NCBI GenBank assembly: GCA_040506775.1
Contig: JBEVWC010000004.1
Location: 1 to 64,000 of the forward strand
Origin: Thiodiazotropha sp040506775
GTDB taxonomy: Bacteria; Pseudomonadota; Gammaproteobacteria; Chromatiales; Chromatiaceae
Reading direction: 5' to 3'
Length of the DNA stretch: 64,000 bases
In this document: piece by piece, positions 1-7,512 of the stretch
Layout of the letters: every line of letters starts with the position of its first letter
How positions within the stretch are numbered: the stretch's first letter is position 1
Notes under the pieces: model-generated
The model's input: the letters and a program-made list of their open reading frames with translations, nothing else
Told to the model about the DNA's origin: nothing
Database searches by the model: none
Made by a program: the position numbers and the translations under genes

Positions 1-95
1 TCATGGAACAGGCCTTCGGATCCGCCGAAGCGTGGAAACAGCAACGCCAGCTCCTGGTCGAACAGGGTCGTTGGGCGGAGCTGCTCTACCACTGA
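1..95 (+). CDS. C-terminal end of an unidentified protein (partial)
   Basis: A reading frame enters from outside the window and ends at TGA 93-95. The last 30 residues are rich in Gln, Glu and Trp and finish in WAELLYH. There is too little sequence to assign a family. It lies just left of the integron-integrase remnant and marks the left limit of the AT-rich accessory block. It could also be a chance open frame. Confidence 0.3.
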   Translation, partial: MEQAFGSAEAWKQQRQLLVEQGRWAELLYH

Positions 96-198
96 GGTCA
101 ATGGCACTTTCTCGTGGCATTTGCGTGGCAGCAAAGCAGATCAAGGATGATCTTTCATGTGAAAACCCACCACAATCCCGCGCCGCGCCAAAGACAGG

Positions 199-363
199 CA
201 TGAGTGAATACTGGCCCTGCAATCGGGCCAGTACCCATGCAACCTCCTCACTACTCAGAACCGCTGGATCACGCTGAGGTTTTCTCGCACCTACCACTTC
301 GTGAATCTCCTGAAGTGTTTGATCCAGAACATGCCGATACAGGAACACCAGAGCATTGTGTGC
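199..363 (-). pseudogene. integron-type tyrosine integrase, N-terminal remnant
   Basis: The minus-strand frame from 363 down to about 199 reads NALVFLYRHVL, then KPQRDPAVLSSEEV and WVLARLQGQYSLM. This is the end of the SAM-like N-terminal domain and the linker into the catalytic domain of IntI-type integrases (typical forms: NALLFLYRHVL, RPVVLTREEV). A TGA at 364-366 closes the frame upstream. Below about 199 the similarity stops abruptly and none of the catalytic RHRRY residues are present, so the gene is truncated and dead. It is transcribed leftward while the cassettes on its right are transcribed rightward, which is the standard integron arrangement with the integrase N-terminus facing attI. 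Confidence 0.6.
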
Positions 364-716
364 TCACATTTAGTTTCCTTTTCACAGAAAGTCTAATCTC
401 ACCCGAGCCAAACCAACCAAGTCAAATCGCACGATAACTTCCAGCGAAAACCCCCTCTTGAAGAAGTAGTGATGCCGACCCAGACTGGTAACTTGAGGTT
501 TTTTGGTATAAAAGAAGGTGATAACAGGGAGGTTGTAGCAGTATTTTCATCCCTCCCCCTAAAGAACCAACCGGAAATTCGCCCGTTTTCTTTATGTCCA
601 AATCGCCTGATTTATGACTAATTTGTTATTTTTTCGGTGTTTTGCACGCCGAACAAGCTGAAATACGGATTAACGGGCAAAATTGCCTGCTACTCAATGT
701 TATGTGTAAGGAGAGT
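364..716. other. intergenic stretch between integrase remnant and first cassette gene (possible attI and Pc region)
   Basis: I see no convincing gene here. In an intact integron this is where attI and the cassette promoter would lie. A core-like GTTATGT occurs at 699-705, directly before the first cassette gene, and a small GGCAA/TTGCC inverted repeat lies about 15 nt before it. The segment 642-716 stays open in the frame of the next gene, but the strong ribosome binding site favours a start at 717. Confidence 0.35.
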
Positions 717-1070
717 ATGGAGAAATTTCGAATAAGGCCAGGATATAAATCCAAGGAGCTATTAGTTGAGTTTTGGGGTGAGCATCGAAGTGACGGTTTC
801 CCTAATATCCAAATGATATTGGCGCAAGGTCTCGATGCTAAACCAGTCAGGCATCCAACATTAGATACTGCCACTTTGGCAATAGCTAATGATGAATTCA
901 TCACTCTGTGGAAATACAAAAATGGAGAATATGAGTTGGATGATGATACATGGGCCTTTTTCATTCATGCTCGTGATAACAACATCCAAGTAATATCAGA
1001 TATTGAAAAAGTCTTATTGGCTAGTGGTCAATTCGTAAAGGAAGAGGCTGATTTCAGTGAATACACATAA
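717..1070 (+). CDS. hypothetical cassette protein
   Basis: This is a 117-residue acidic soluble protein with no recognised family. It has no signal peptide or membrane segment. Start ATG 717 is chosen because AAGGAG ends five bases before it; the frame is open back to 642, but upstream codons have no comparable site. The gene follows a GTTATGT core-like site, and its TAA stop codon (1068-1070) forms part of the attC right box, as is common for integron cassettes with very short 3' ends. Base composition is much more AT-rich than the chromosomal genes after 4.5 kb, which fits horizontal acquisition. Function unknown. Confidence 0.7.
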   Translation: MEKFRIRPGYKSKELLVEFWGEHRSDGFPNIQMILAQGLDAKPVRHPTLDTATLAIANDEFITLWKYKNGEYELDDDTWAFFIHARDNNIQVISDIEKVLLASGQFVKEEADFSEYT

Positions 1071-1163
1071 CAAAGTGGTCAAGTTCACTCCGGCCGCAAA
1101 AGGCGCGGCCTGCGCGGGACAACCTACACTGCGTTTCGGTTGCCCCTTACCACGGCGTTAGCT
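1068..1163 (+). repeat. attC recombination site (59-base element)
   Basis: The two ends pair as an attC hairpin. TAAC 1068-1071 pairs with GTTA 1157-1160 (R box). AAA and GGC form the unpaired spacer. GTGGT 1075-1079 plus AAG 1081-1083 pair with CTT 1146-1148 plus ACCAC 1149-1153 (L box), leaving C1080 as the single extrahelical base. The predicted cassette junction is between G1157 and T1158. The arrangement and length of about 95 nt match known attC sites. Confidence 0.8.
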
Positions 1164-1181
1164 GTTCCAAGAGAAATTCCA

Positions 1182-2483
1182 ATGGACGAATACTCAATAG
1201 AGACAAAATCAGAAAATATCTTTGATAGAAAAACAAAAGAATATTTTCTAGAAGTTGTAAGCTCTTATCACCAGGGAAATTATCGCTCTGCGACAGTTAT
1301 GCTATGGTCTGTCGCAATTTGCGATCTTTTATATAAATTAAAGCAAATGCACGATATGTATGGGGATACCATAGCGAAAGGCATACTCGACGAAGTGGAG
1401 CGCATTCAAACTGGAAACCCTAGATCATCTGAATGGGAGTTTAAACTTGTCGAGTTAATATCAGATAGAACGAATCTTCTAGAAATGTCTGATATTGATC
1501 ACCTTACACATCTTCAGCAACAAAGACATTTATCTGCTCATCCTGTCTTATCTAGTGACCTAGAGCTGCATCGCCCTAATAAAGACACTGTTCGTTCTCT
1601 AATACGAAACACTTTGGATGGAATACTAACAAAACCTCCTATTTATACCCGCAAGGTTTTTGATGATTTTGTTGCAGATATTGCCGCCTCATCAAGTATT
1701 TTGATAAAAGATGAAACTTTAAAATCATATCTTGAAAGTAAGTACTTATCCCGCGCTGACAAAAAACTAGAACAAAACCTCATTCGCTCTCTTTGGAAGC
1801 TGGTTTTTAGGCTCCAGAATCCTGACTGTGACAAAAATCGCAACATAAATTATCGAGCCATGGAGCTCCTCATAAGTCGAAATTCTGGAGAAATGGCTGC
1901 CCTGATAAGGAGTGCTAGAGATTATTTCAGTCATATCGCAAATACGGGCGAGCCAATTGTGTATCTGGTTTCCTTGCTTTCTCAGTACCCATCTTTTTAT
2001 TCAGAGCTCACAGAAGCAGCCAGAGTAATTATTAACCATGTTGTTGAAACAAATTTAACTGCCAAATGTATGGGTTGGTTTATTAAACCATCTCTAAATG
2101 AGCACGCGAATGATTTAATAGCATGGTTAAGTGGTGATGAATCTCCAGATTTGCCCGATGACGCAATTCCTGCACTAAGGAATTTATCGGACTCACCTGA
2201 ATGGGATAGTCACAGGAATAGGATTCTAAACGCATACTACGGAGCTAGTTGGTCTTATGATAAATCGGATGAGCGCTTTTCGAGCGCTATAAAACCATAT
2301 ATTGAACAATATACCAATGACGACTTGGTTGATCTTCTTAATAAAATTGAAGCAAATGGGCAAACATATGAGCGGCGCGGTGCGCGGGGAGATCACCGCA
2401 TAATAAAAGAGCGTTGTGACAATGTGTTAGGGGCTTCTTTTGATTACACTCCATACCCACATTTTACTCGATCAATTGAGTAA
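1182..2483 (+). CDS. HEPN-like cassette protein with RX4H motif
   Basis: A 433-residue soluble protein of unknown family. The N-terminal 125 residues are mostly helical and end in RHLSAH (residues 115-120), which fits the RX4-6H active-site motif of HEPN ribonucleases; the preceding SATVMLWSVAICDLL helix suits a HEPN fold. The rest (about 130-433) is helical with no recognised motif. The start at MDEYS is chosen because upstream codons of the open frame lie in the attC site. It begins 25 nt after the GTTA junction at 1157 and ends just before a second attC-like sequence, so it is a complete cassette. AT-rich composition matches its neighbours. A defence or toxin role is inferred only from the motif and the adjacent TIR gene. 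Confidence 0.7.
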   Translation: MDEYSIETKSENIFDRKTKEYFLEVVSSYHQGNYRSATVMLWSVAICDLLYKLKQMHDMYGDTIAKGILDEVERIQTGNPRSSEWEFKLVELISDRTNLLEMSDIDHLTHLQQQRHLSAHPVLSSDLELHRPNKDTVRSLIRNTLDGILTKPPIYTRKVFDDFVADIAASSSILIKDETLKSYLESKYLSRADKKLEQNLIRSLWKLVFRLQNPDCDKNRNINYRAMELLISRNSGEMAALIRSARDYFSHIANTGEPIVYLVSLLSQYPSFYSELTEAARVIINHVVETNLTAKCMGWFIKPSLNEHANDLIAWLSGDESPDLPDDAIPALRNLSDSPEWDSHRNRILNAYYGASWSYDKSDERFSSAIKPYIEQYTNDDLVDLLNKIEANGQTYERRGARGDHRIIKERCDNVLGASFDYTPYPHFTRSIE

Positions 2484-2501
2484 CTGCTAACAAGGGAATT
2501 G

Positions 2502-2578
2502 AACAATACAATCACATCCAGACCTAAAAATGCGCCGCTTTGCTCTGCTTTTTTTTCGGCTGATGTGAGGCATTAGGC
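2502..2578 (+). repeat. degenerate attC site
   Basis: The L box is intact: TCACAT 2512-2517 and CAG 2519-2521 pair with CTG 2560-2562 and ATGTGA 2563-2568, leaving C2518 extrahelical. The 3' R box reads ATTAGG (2572-2577) after a GGC spacer, so the canonical GTTAGG has lost its first G. The 5' R box is also weak. This is an attC that is probably no longer a good substrate. Confidence 0.6.
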
Positions 2579-2611
2579 TATGCAAGACATCGATAACGGG
2601 AAAAGACAAAT

Positions 2612-4060
2612 ATGAAGCCGAAAATATTTATAGGATCTTCAGTTGAAGGTTTAAATGTAGCCTACGCAATTCAGCAAAATTTAACTCATGATGCTGAGTC
2701 GACAGTATGGGATCAAGGGATATTTGAATTATCTCAAACTACAATCGAGTCTCTTACCAAAGCAGTAGATGGTTCTGATTTTGGGATATTTGTTTTCAGC
2801 CCAGACGACCTGACAATAATGAGGGGTAAAGAAAACAATACAGTCCGTGATAACGTAATTTTTGAGTTTGGTTTATTTGTCGGTCGACTTTCCCGTGACA
2901 GGGTCTTCTTTATTACACCAGAAACAAATGATTTCCACTTGCCATCAGATTTATTGGGATTAACTCCAGGTAAATATAACCCAAACCGTGAAGACGGCAG
3001 CCTTCAGGCAGCAACCGGGCCTGCATGTAATCAGATTCGCCAAGCAATCAAAAGGATTCCTCTATTAACTGCGCAAGGCAGGGAAAATGAGTCTGATGAA
3101 GCTGAGAAAGAAAAGAAGGATATAAAATTTCATTGGATAACCGATCTAGTCAGTAAGAATTATTTATCGGCTAAAAATAAACTAAATAAAGAAATGGAGA
3201 GTCAGGATGATGAAGAACTTTTGTCGAGTAAAGCATGGATGGCATATATAAATTTTAAAGAAAACGAAGTGAACGGGCTTAATGGCCTCCAAAACATTGT
3301 CAAATCAAATAAGGATTCTGTTGCAATAGTATCTCTTGTTGCCAGAATGTTTACATGGGAACAATACAACGATATCGCATTGGAAATATTGAATGAAGCA
3401 TTGTTAAACTTTCCTGGCGATCCAAACCTATTGGTCTTGCAATCTAAGTGCTTGACAAGTGATGGCGACAGAGCTGGAGCAATAGAAGCTTTATCCAACA
3501 ATGAAATGCGTGATGTTCCAGAGATTGCTATTGCGCTTTCGGAAATATATGAGGAAGATGATGAACTAGATAATGCAATAGAGTGCATTCATTGGTCCTA
3601 TGAGAAGTATCCCAGCAATAGATCTGTAATGTACAAATATGCAAGATTGCTTCAGGAAAAGGACTGCTATAAAGAGGCACTATATTTACTGAACTATTTG
3701 GTATTGGAACACCCAAAAGAAGTCGCATACTGGGGGTATTTAAGCAATACCTGCCTTCAACTCAATCTCTATGATAAGGCGATGTCTTCCTGCAAGAAGG
3801 CGTTAGAATTATCGGAAGGTAAAGAGGCATGGATCCTACATAATATTGGCAACATGCTAAATAATAAGGGGTTCTATACAGAGGCTGAGGATTGGCTAAA
3901 TAAAGGACTCAAGCTAGATCCTCAATCAGAATATGCACATAACCGGCTAGCTGCTTCTATTAAGAGTAGGAATGAGGATCAGAAGCAGTTTCAATCGTTA
4001 TGCCAAGAAGGGCGCATCCTTCTTCGAAAATATGGCCAAAAGGAAGAAAATAGCGCCTAG
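2612..4060 (+). CDS. TIR-like (CAP12/Pycsar effector type) protein with TPR repeats
   Basis: The 482-residue product starts with a nucleotide-binding TIR-like domain (about 1-150). It shows KIFIGSS at 4-10, the SDFGIFVFSPDD strand-loop at 55-66, and RDNVIFEFGLFVGRL at 79-93, where Glu85 sits at the likely catalytic position. HLPSDLLGL follows, as usual for the CAP12/PycTIR family (Pfam PF10137). After a charged linker, residues about 190-470 form tandem TPR-like helix pairs (for example ALYLLNYLVLEHPKE, WLNKGLKLDPQSEYAHN). Members of this family degrade NAD or act downstream of cyclic-nucleotide sensors in phage defence. No cyclase gene lies beside it, so the TPR region may do the sensing. 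It follows an attC-like site and is AT-rich, consistent with a captured cassette. Confidence 0.8.
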   Translation: MKPKIFIGSSVEGLNVAYAIQQNLTHDAESTVWDQGIFELSQTTIESLTKAVDGSDFGIFVFSPDDLTIMRGKENNTVRDNVIFEFGLFVGRLSRDRVFFITPETNDFHLPSDLLGLTPGKYNPNREDGSLQAATGPACNQIRQAIKRIPLLTAQGRENESDEAEKEKKDIKFHWITDLVSKNYLSAKNKLNKEMESQDDEELLSSKAWMAYINFKENEVNGLNGLQNIVKSNKDSVAIVSLVARMFTWEQYNDIALEILNEALLNFPGDPNLLVLQSKCLTSDGDRAGAIEALSNNEMRDVPEIAIALSEIYEEDDELDNAIECIHWSYEKYPSNRSVMYKYARLLQEKDCYKEALYLLNYLVLEHPKEVAYWGYLSNTCLQLNLYDKAMSSCKKALELSEGKEAWILHNIGNMLNNKGFYTEAEDWLNKGLKLDPQSEYAHNRLAASIKSRNEDQKQFQSLCQEGRILLRKYGQKEENSA

Positions 4061-4088
4061 TATCGAGTTTGAAGCGCGACAAAGGTAA

Positions 4089-4319
4089 TTATTGACCATA
4101 GAAGCATTCCTCAGGAGTTTTGAAATTATGACGTTTGCGAGGTCGTGTGTTGAGACGGTAAGCAATCGCATCGCATTGCTGCCGGGTCAGCTTCTTCATG
4201 CTTTTGCTTTTGGGGAGGCACTGGCGAATTAGACCGTTGGTGTTTTCATTGCTACCGCGCTCCCAGGAGTGATGAGGTGTTGCAAAGCAAAATCTCACAG
4301 CCGTTTGGTTTTCTATCAA
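4089..4319 (-). pseudogene. IS30-family transposase, C-terminal fragment
   Basis: The last 70 or so residues match the end of IS30-family transposases: FCFATPHHSWERGSNENTNG with the third catalytic acid (Glu of SWERG), then LPKSKSM, LTRQQCDAIAYRLNTRPRKR and TPEEC. The N-terminal helix-turn-helix and the first two DDE acids are missing, so it is not active. It lies 28 nt after the TIR-TPR gene, in the place where that cassette's attC should be, and may have removed it. Confidence 0.85.
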
Positions 4320-4576
4320 ACGGTACTGGTGACAGAACTACATGGACATCCATGATAAGAAAACCGGATTCACCATCAAAAAATACACAAAGAGTGGATT
4401 TGGTTAACGGATTCTGTCTGAACAAGAGTTGTTGGCGTCGTTTAATGCTCAACGGAGCTTAAAACCTGAAGATTCTGGTGTATTTCCTAATCGCCGAACA
4501 CATCCCACCCCTCTGCAACTGCAGATTTGGTGTAACGCTGTATGAATTGACAAAACGCCTGAAGCATAGCCGCCAT
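4320..4576. other. junction region with decayed coding remnants
   Basis: No intact gene. One plus-strand frame from 4342 (MDIHDKKTGFTIKKYTK, then a stop at 4405-4407, then about 47 further codons) looks like a broken gene of unknown type. It marks the junction between the accessory block and the GC-rich chromosomal backbone. Confidence 0.3.
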
Positions 4577-5266
4577 TCACCCAGACCGGTGATCCCGGTA
4601 CCGGGTAGGATCATCCACCCCCGCATCCGCGAATCCCCGGGCCCGCAGCCGGCAGGAATCACATACCCCACAGGCCTGACCCTCGGCATCCGCCTGGTAA
4701 CAGGAGACCGTCCTGCCATAGTCCACCCCCAGGCCCATGCCCAGTCGTATGATCTGCGCCTTGGTCAGGTCGATCAGCGGGGTATGAATGCGAAACCCAC
4801 GCCCTTCGACCCCGGCCTTGGTCGCCAGCGTCGCCAGCTGTTCGAAACTGCGAATGAAATCGGGCCGGCAGTCCGGGTAGCCCGAGTAGTCCACCGCGTT
4901 CACGCCGATGAAGATATCCTGGGCATCCAGCACCTCCGCCCACCCCAGGGCCAGGGAGAGAAACACGGTGTTGCGCGCCGGTACATAGGTTACGGGTATG
5001 CCCTCCCCCATCTGCTCCGGCACCTGAATGGCGGGGTCGGTGAGCGCGGAGCCACCAAACGCGTCCAGGCCGATGCTGATCACTTTGTGATCCACCGCAC
5101 CGAGGGCCTGGGCCACACCCGCGGCCGCATTGAGTTCCGCCACATGGCGTTGCCCATAAGCCATGCTCAGGGCGTGACAGGCATACCCCTGATCCCGGGC
5201 AATCGCCAGCACGGTCGCGGAATCGAGCCCGCCTGACAGAAGCACCACCGCAGGTTTCTCAGACAT
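4577..5266 (-). CDS. queC: 7-cyano-7-deazaguanine synthase QueC
   Basis: QueC makes preQ0 from 7-carboxy-7-deazaguanine, ammonia and ATP in the queuosine pathway in the cytoplasm. The 229-residue protein has the ATP-pyrophosphatase loop SGGLDS at residues 11-16, PARN at 96-99, and four zinc-ligand cysteines at 189, 199, 202 and 205 (CGVCDSC). Length is normal for the family. It lies 56 nt downstream of queE on the same strand, so the pair probably shares a transcript; QueE makes its substrate. The start ATG at 5266 gives the usual MSEKPAVVLLSGG N-terminus. Confidence 0.97.
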   Translation of the reverse strand: MSEKPAVVLLSGGLDSATVLAIARDQGYACHALSMAYGQRHVAELNAAAGVAQALGAVDHKVISIGLDAFGGSALTDPAIQVPEQMGEGIPVTYVPARNTVFLSLALGWAEVLDAQDIFIGVNAVDYSGYPDCRPDFIRSFEQLATLATKAGVEGRGFRIHTPLIDLTKAQIIRLGMGLGVDYGRTVSCYQADAEGQACGVCDSCRLRARGFADAGVDDPTRYRDHRSG

Positions 5267-5322
5267 GACTCACCCTGTGTGTTTGACGTTCAAATCCAAT
5301 CATATCAATCGTTCCACTTCAC

Positions 5323-5964
5323 TCATCGACCGGGTTGCTCACCCCACAGCCACTTGTGCAACTGCATCTGAAAGCGGATCTCAAGCCTATCCTCGAGTAT
5401 CCACTCCGCCAGGCGTGCGGGTTCCAGATCACCGTGCACGGGGGAGAAAAGCACCTCGCACTGCTCGGCAAGGCGGTGGGTGATCAGCATCTCACGGCTC
5501 CACTCGTAATCCTCGCGATCGGCGATGACGAATTTGATCTGATCCGCGGGTCTCAGAACCTGCAGGTTGGCCAGGCGGTTTTTTTCGACTTCCCCCGATC
5601 CGGGCGTCTTCAGATCGATGACCCGTTCGACCCGGGGATCCACGTTTGCCACATCCAGGGCGCCACTGGTTTCCAGGGAGACCCGGTAGCCCGCATCGCA
5701 CAGTCGGGTCAGCAGTTCAATGCAGGCCACCTGGGCCAGGGGCTCCCCACCGGTGACACACACCCGGGATGTTTGAAAGGCCGCCACCTGATCGAGAATC
5801 TCATCCAGGGTCCGGTGTTCGCCACCGCTGAAGGCATAGGCGGTATCACAGTAGCGGCAACGCAACGGACATCCGGTGAGTCGCACGAACACCGTGGGCA
5901 GCCCCACGGAACGGGACTCACCCTGAAGGGAAAGAAAGATTTCGGTGATGCGCAGACGGGACAT
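5323..5964 (-). CDS. queE: 7-carboxy-7-deazaguanine synthase QueE (radical SAM)
   Basis: QueE is the radical SAM enzyme that contracts 6-carboxytetrahydropterin to 7-carboxy-7-deazaguanine. The 213-residue product has the CX3CX2C iron-sulfur motif at Cys32, Cys36 and Cys39 (CPLRCRYC), preceded by FLSLQGES and followed by the VTGGEPLAQ loop that contacts SAM. It sits between cpoB (upstream) and queC (downstream), a common order after tol-pal in gammaproteobacteria. A strong hairpin lies between cpoB and this gene, so expression may be partly separate from the Tol operon. No preQ1-type riboswitch was recognised upstream. Confidence 0.96.
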   Translation of the reverse strand: MSRLRITEIFLSLQGESRSVGLPTVFVRLTGCPLRCRYCDTAYAFSGGEHRTLDEILDQVAAFQTSRVCVTGGEPLAQVACIELLTRLCDAGYRVSLETSGALDVANVDPRVERVIDLKTPGSGEVEKNRLANLQVLRPADQIKFVIADREDYEWSREMLITHRLAEQCEVLFSPVHGDLEPARLAEWILEDRLEIRFQMQLHKWLWGEQPGR

Positions 5965-6047
5965 GGAAGCGATGGATCAGGGAATGGAATTCAAAAGTGA
6001 CGTTTAGGGCTGCTGCAGTCGTTGCGCGGGATATTAGCAGACAACTC

Positions 6048-6073
6048 ATCGCGCCTGAAACCTCAGGCGCGAT
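6048..6073 (-). terminator. hairpin between cpoB and queE
   Basis: A perfect 11-bp inverted repeat, ATCGCGCCTGA / TCAGGCGCGAT, with a 4-nt loop lies 24 nt past the cpoB stop. No clear T-run follows on the minus strand, so it may attenuate or protect the transcript rather than terminate it. Confidence 0.5.
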
Positions 6074-6096
6074 CGTTTACTCATAGGCCGACAGGA

Positions 6097-6921
6097 CTAA
6101 TGTCCCTCTTTGGAGATCCGCTGCAGACGTTTGTCCGCCAAACGGGCCTCCGTGGTGTCGGGATAATTCATCTGCAGTTCCTTGAGAATAGCCTTCGCCT
6201 CATCCCAGTTCTGCTTCTCATAGTAGATGTAGCCCATTTTCAGCATGGCGCCCGGAACCTTGGGACTCTGGGGATAACCCTTGCGCACCTTGCTGAATTC
6301 GTTCAACGCAGTATCGAAATCACGGTTCACGTAGCTCGCCTCAGCCAGCCAGTACTGGGCATTGTCCTCGTAGGTCCCACCCGGATATTGCTTGAGAAAA
6401 CTGCCGAACGCGGTGATCGATTCCGGATAGCGTCCCTGTTTGAGCAGGTTGAACGCTTCCTGGTAGGCAAACTCCTCCTGCTTCGGATCCGGCGGGGTCA
6501 CACTGTTCACCGGTGGGGCGCTGGCCACCGCAGGTCCACTGGCTGTGGGTGCGAGTGATGCGGGCGCGGAGGGTGCGGGTACCGCCACGGGAGCGGCTAC
6601 TGCAGCCGCTCCGGCAGCCGCAGACGGGCCGGACACCCGGGACAGTCGCTGATCGATATCCAGGTAGAGGTCCCGCTGTCTGCGACTCATCTCGTCCATG
6701 GTGTGCTTCTGCATCTCCACATCACCACGCAGCTGCTGGACCTCACGCTGCAGTTGTTGAATCTGCAGCACCAGGTCCGCGAGGCTCTGATTTTGCAACA
6801 TCCGCTCCAGACGCTGCATACGCTGTTCCAGGCTGGCCCCGGAATCCGCGGCCGACACCTCGGTCATGGCCGTGAGGCCAACCACAAGGGCCAGCAGGAT
6901 GGGTTTGAAGCGTTTGTTCAT
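6097..6921 (-). CDS. cpoB: cell division coordinator CpoB (YbgF)
   Basis: A 274-residue periplasmic protein. Residues 1-24 are a signal peptide ending VSA-AD. Residues 27-100 form a trimerising coiled coil (MQRLERMLQNQSLADLVLQI). A Pro/Ala/Ser-rich linker spans about 105-145, and three TPR-type repeats fill the C-terminus (EAFNLLKQGRYPESI, AQYWLAEASYVNRDFDTALN, AMLKMGYIYYEKQNWDEA). CpoB couples outer-membrane constriction by Tol-Pal to PBP1B-dependent peptidoglycan synthesis. It is the last gene of the Tol-Pal set, 15 nt after pal. Confidence 0.95.
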   Translation of the reverse strand: MNKRFKPILLALVVGLTAMTEVSAADSGASLEQRMQRLERMLQNQSLADLVLQIQQLQREVQQLRGDVEMQKHTMDEMSRRQRDLYLDIDQRLSRVSGPSAAAGAAAVAAPVAVPAPSAPASLAPTASGPAVASAPPVNSVTPPDPKQEEFAYQEAFNLLKQGRYPESITAFGSFLKQYPGGTYEDNAQYWLAEASYVNRDFDTALNEFSKVRKGYPQSPKVPGAMLKMGYIYYEKQNWDEAKAILKELQMNYPDTTEARLADKRLQRISKEGH

Positions 6922-6936
6922 CGATGAAATCCCCGA

Positions 6937-7488
6937 TCAGTAGATCAATTCAACGCGACGATTCAGCGCCATCGCCTCTTCGTTGTGCTCAAACGCGGCG
7001 GGACGCTCTTCACCGTAACTGACCACGACCATCTGGTTCTGCGAAACCCCCTGGGCGAGCATCAGGTCACGCACTGAGTTGGCCCGGTTTTCACCCAGTC
7101 CCAGGTTGTACTCCCGGGTACCCTTCTCATCCGCATGACCTTCCAGACGCACCACCGCCTGGGGATTGGCAGCCAGGTAGTCAGCATGGGCCTGAATCAC
7201 ATCCAGGTATTCGGTACGTACCGTGCTCTGGTCGAAATCGAAATAGATAACCCGGGTGGCAAGCAGACTGTTGGGGTTTTCCAGGGGATCACCCGCCCAG
7301 GCCTCACCCTGGCTTGCGGCTGAAGTGGAGGCTCCCTCTCCGTAACTGCCACCATCCGCGCCGGTGGACTGTTCGGAAACATCGGCGCCCGCTCCTTCCA
7401 GCGTTTCCGGGGTGGAGGAACAGGCCATCATAAGGAACAGAGACATCGCTACGGGTAACACTAGCAGCAGCGCTTTTTTCATGAACAT
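6937..7488 (-). CDS. pal: peptidoglycan-associated lipoprotein Pal
   Basis: Pal is the outer-membrane lipoprotein that binds peptidoglycan and TolB. The 183-residue precursor has a lipobox around Cys23 (LMMACSS), a Gly/Ser-rich linker (about 30-70), and an OmpA-like domain at 75-183 with RLEGHADEKGTREYNLGLGE and NRRVELIY at the end. A second possible start (MKK) is two codons in. It is 24 nt downstream of tolB and 15 nt upstream of cpoB in one operon. Confidence 0.97.
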   Translation of the reverse strand: MFMKKALLLVLPVAMSLFLMMACSSTPETLEGAGADVSEQSTGADGGSYGEGASTSAASQGEAWAGDPLENPNSLLATRVIYFDFDQSTVRTEYLDVIQAHADYLAANPQAVVRLEGHADEKGTREYNLGLGENRANSVRDLMLAQGVSQNQMVVVSYGEERPAAFEHNEEAMALNRRVELIY

Positions 7489-7512
7489 TCTCCTAAACGA
7501 AAGTGCGGTTGT

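Noticed and set aside
642..716. N-terminal extension of the first cassette protein.
   Set aside because: The strong ribosome binding site before ATG 717 and the core-like GTTATGT at 699-705 support a start at 717.
5965..6096. Possible preQ1 riboswitch upstream of queE.
   Set aside because: Only a plain 11-bp hairpin is present; the preQ1 core sequence was not recognised.
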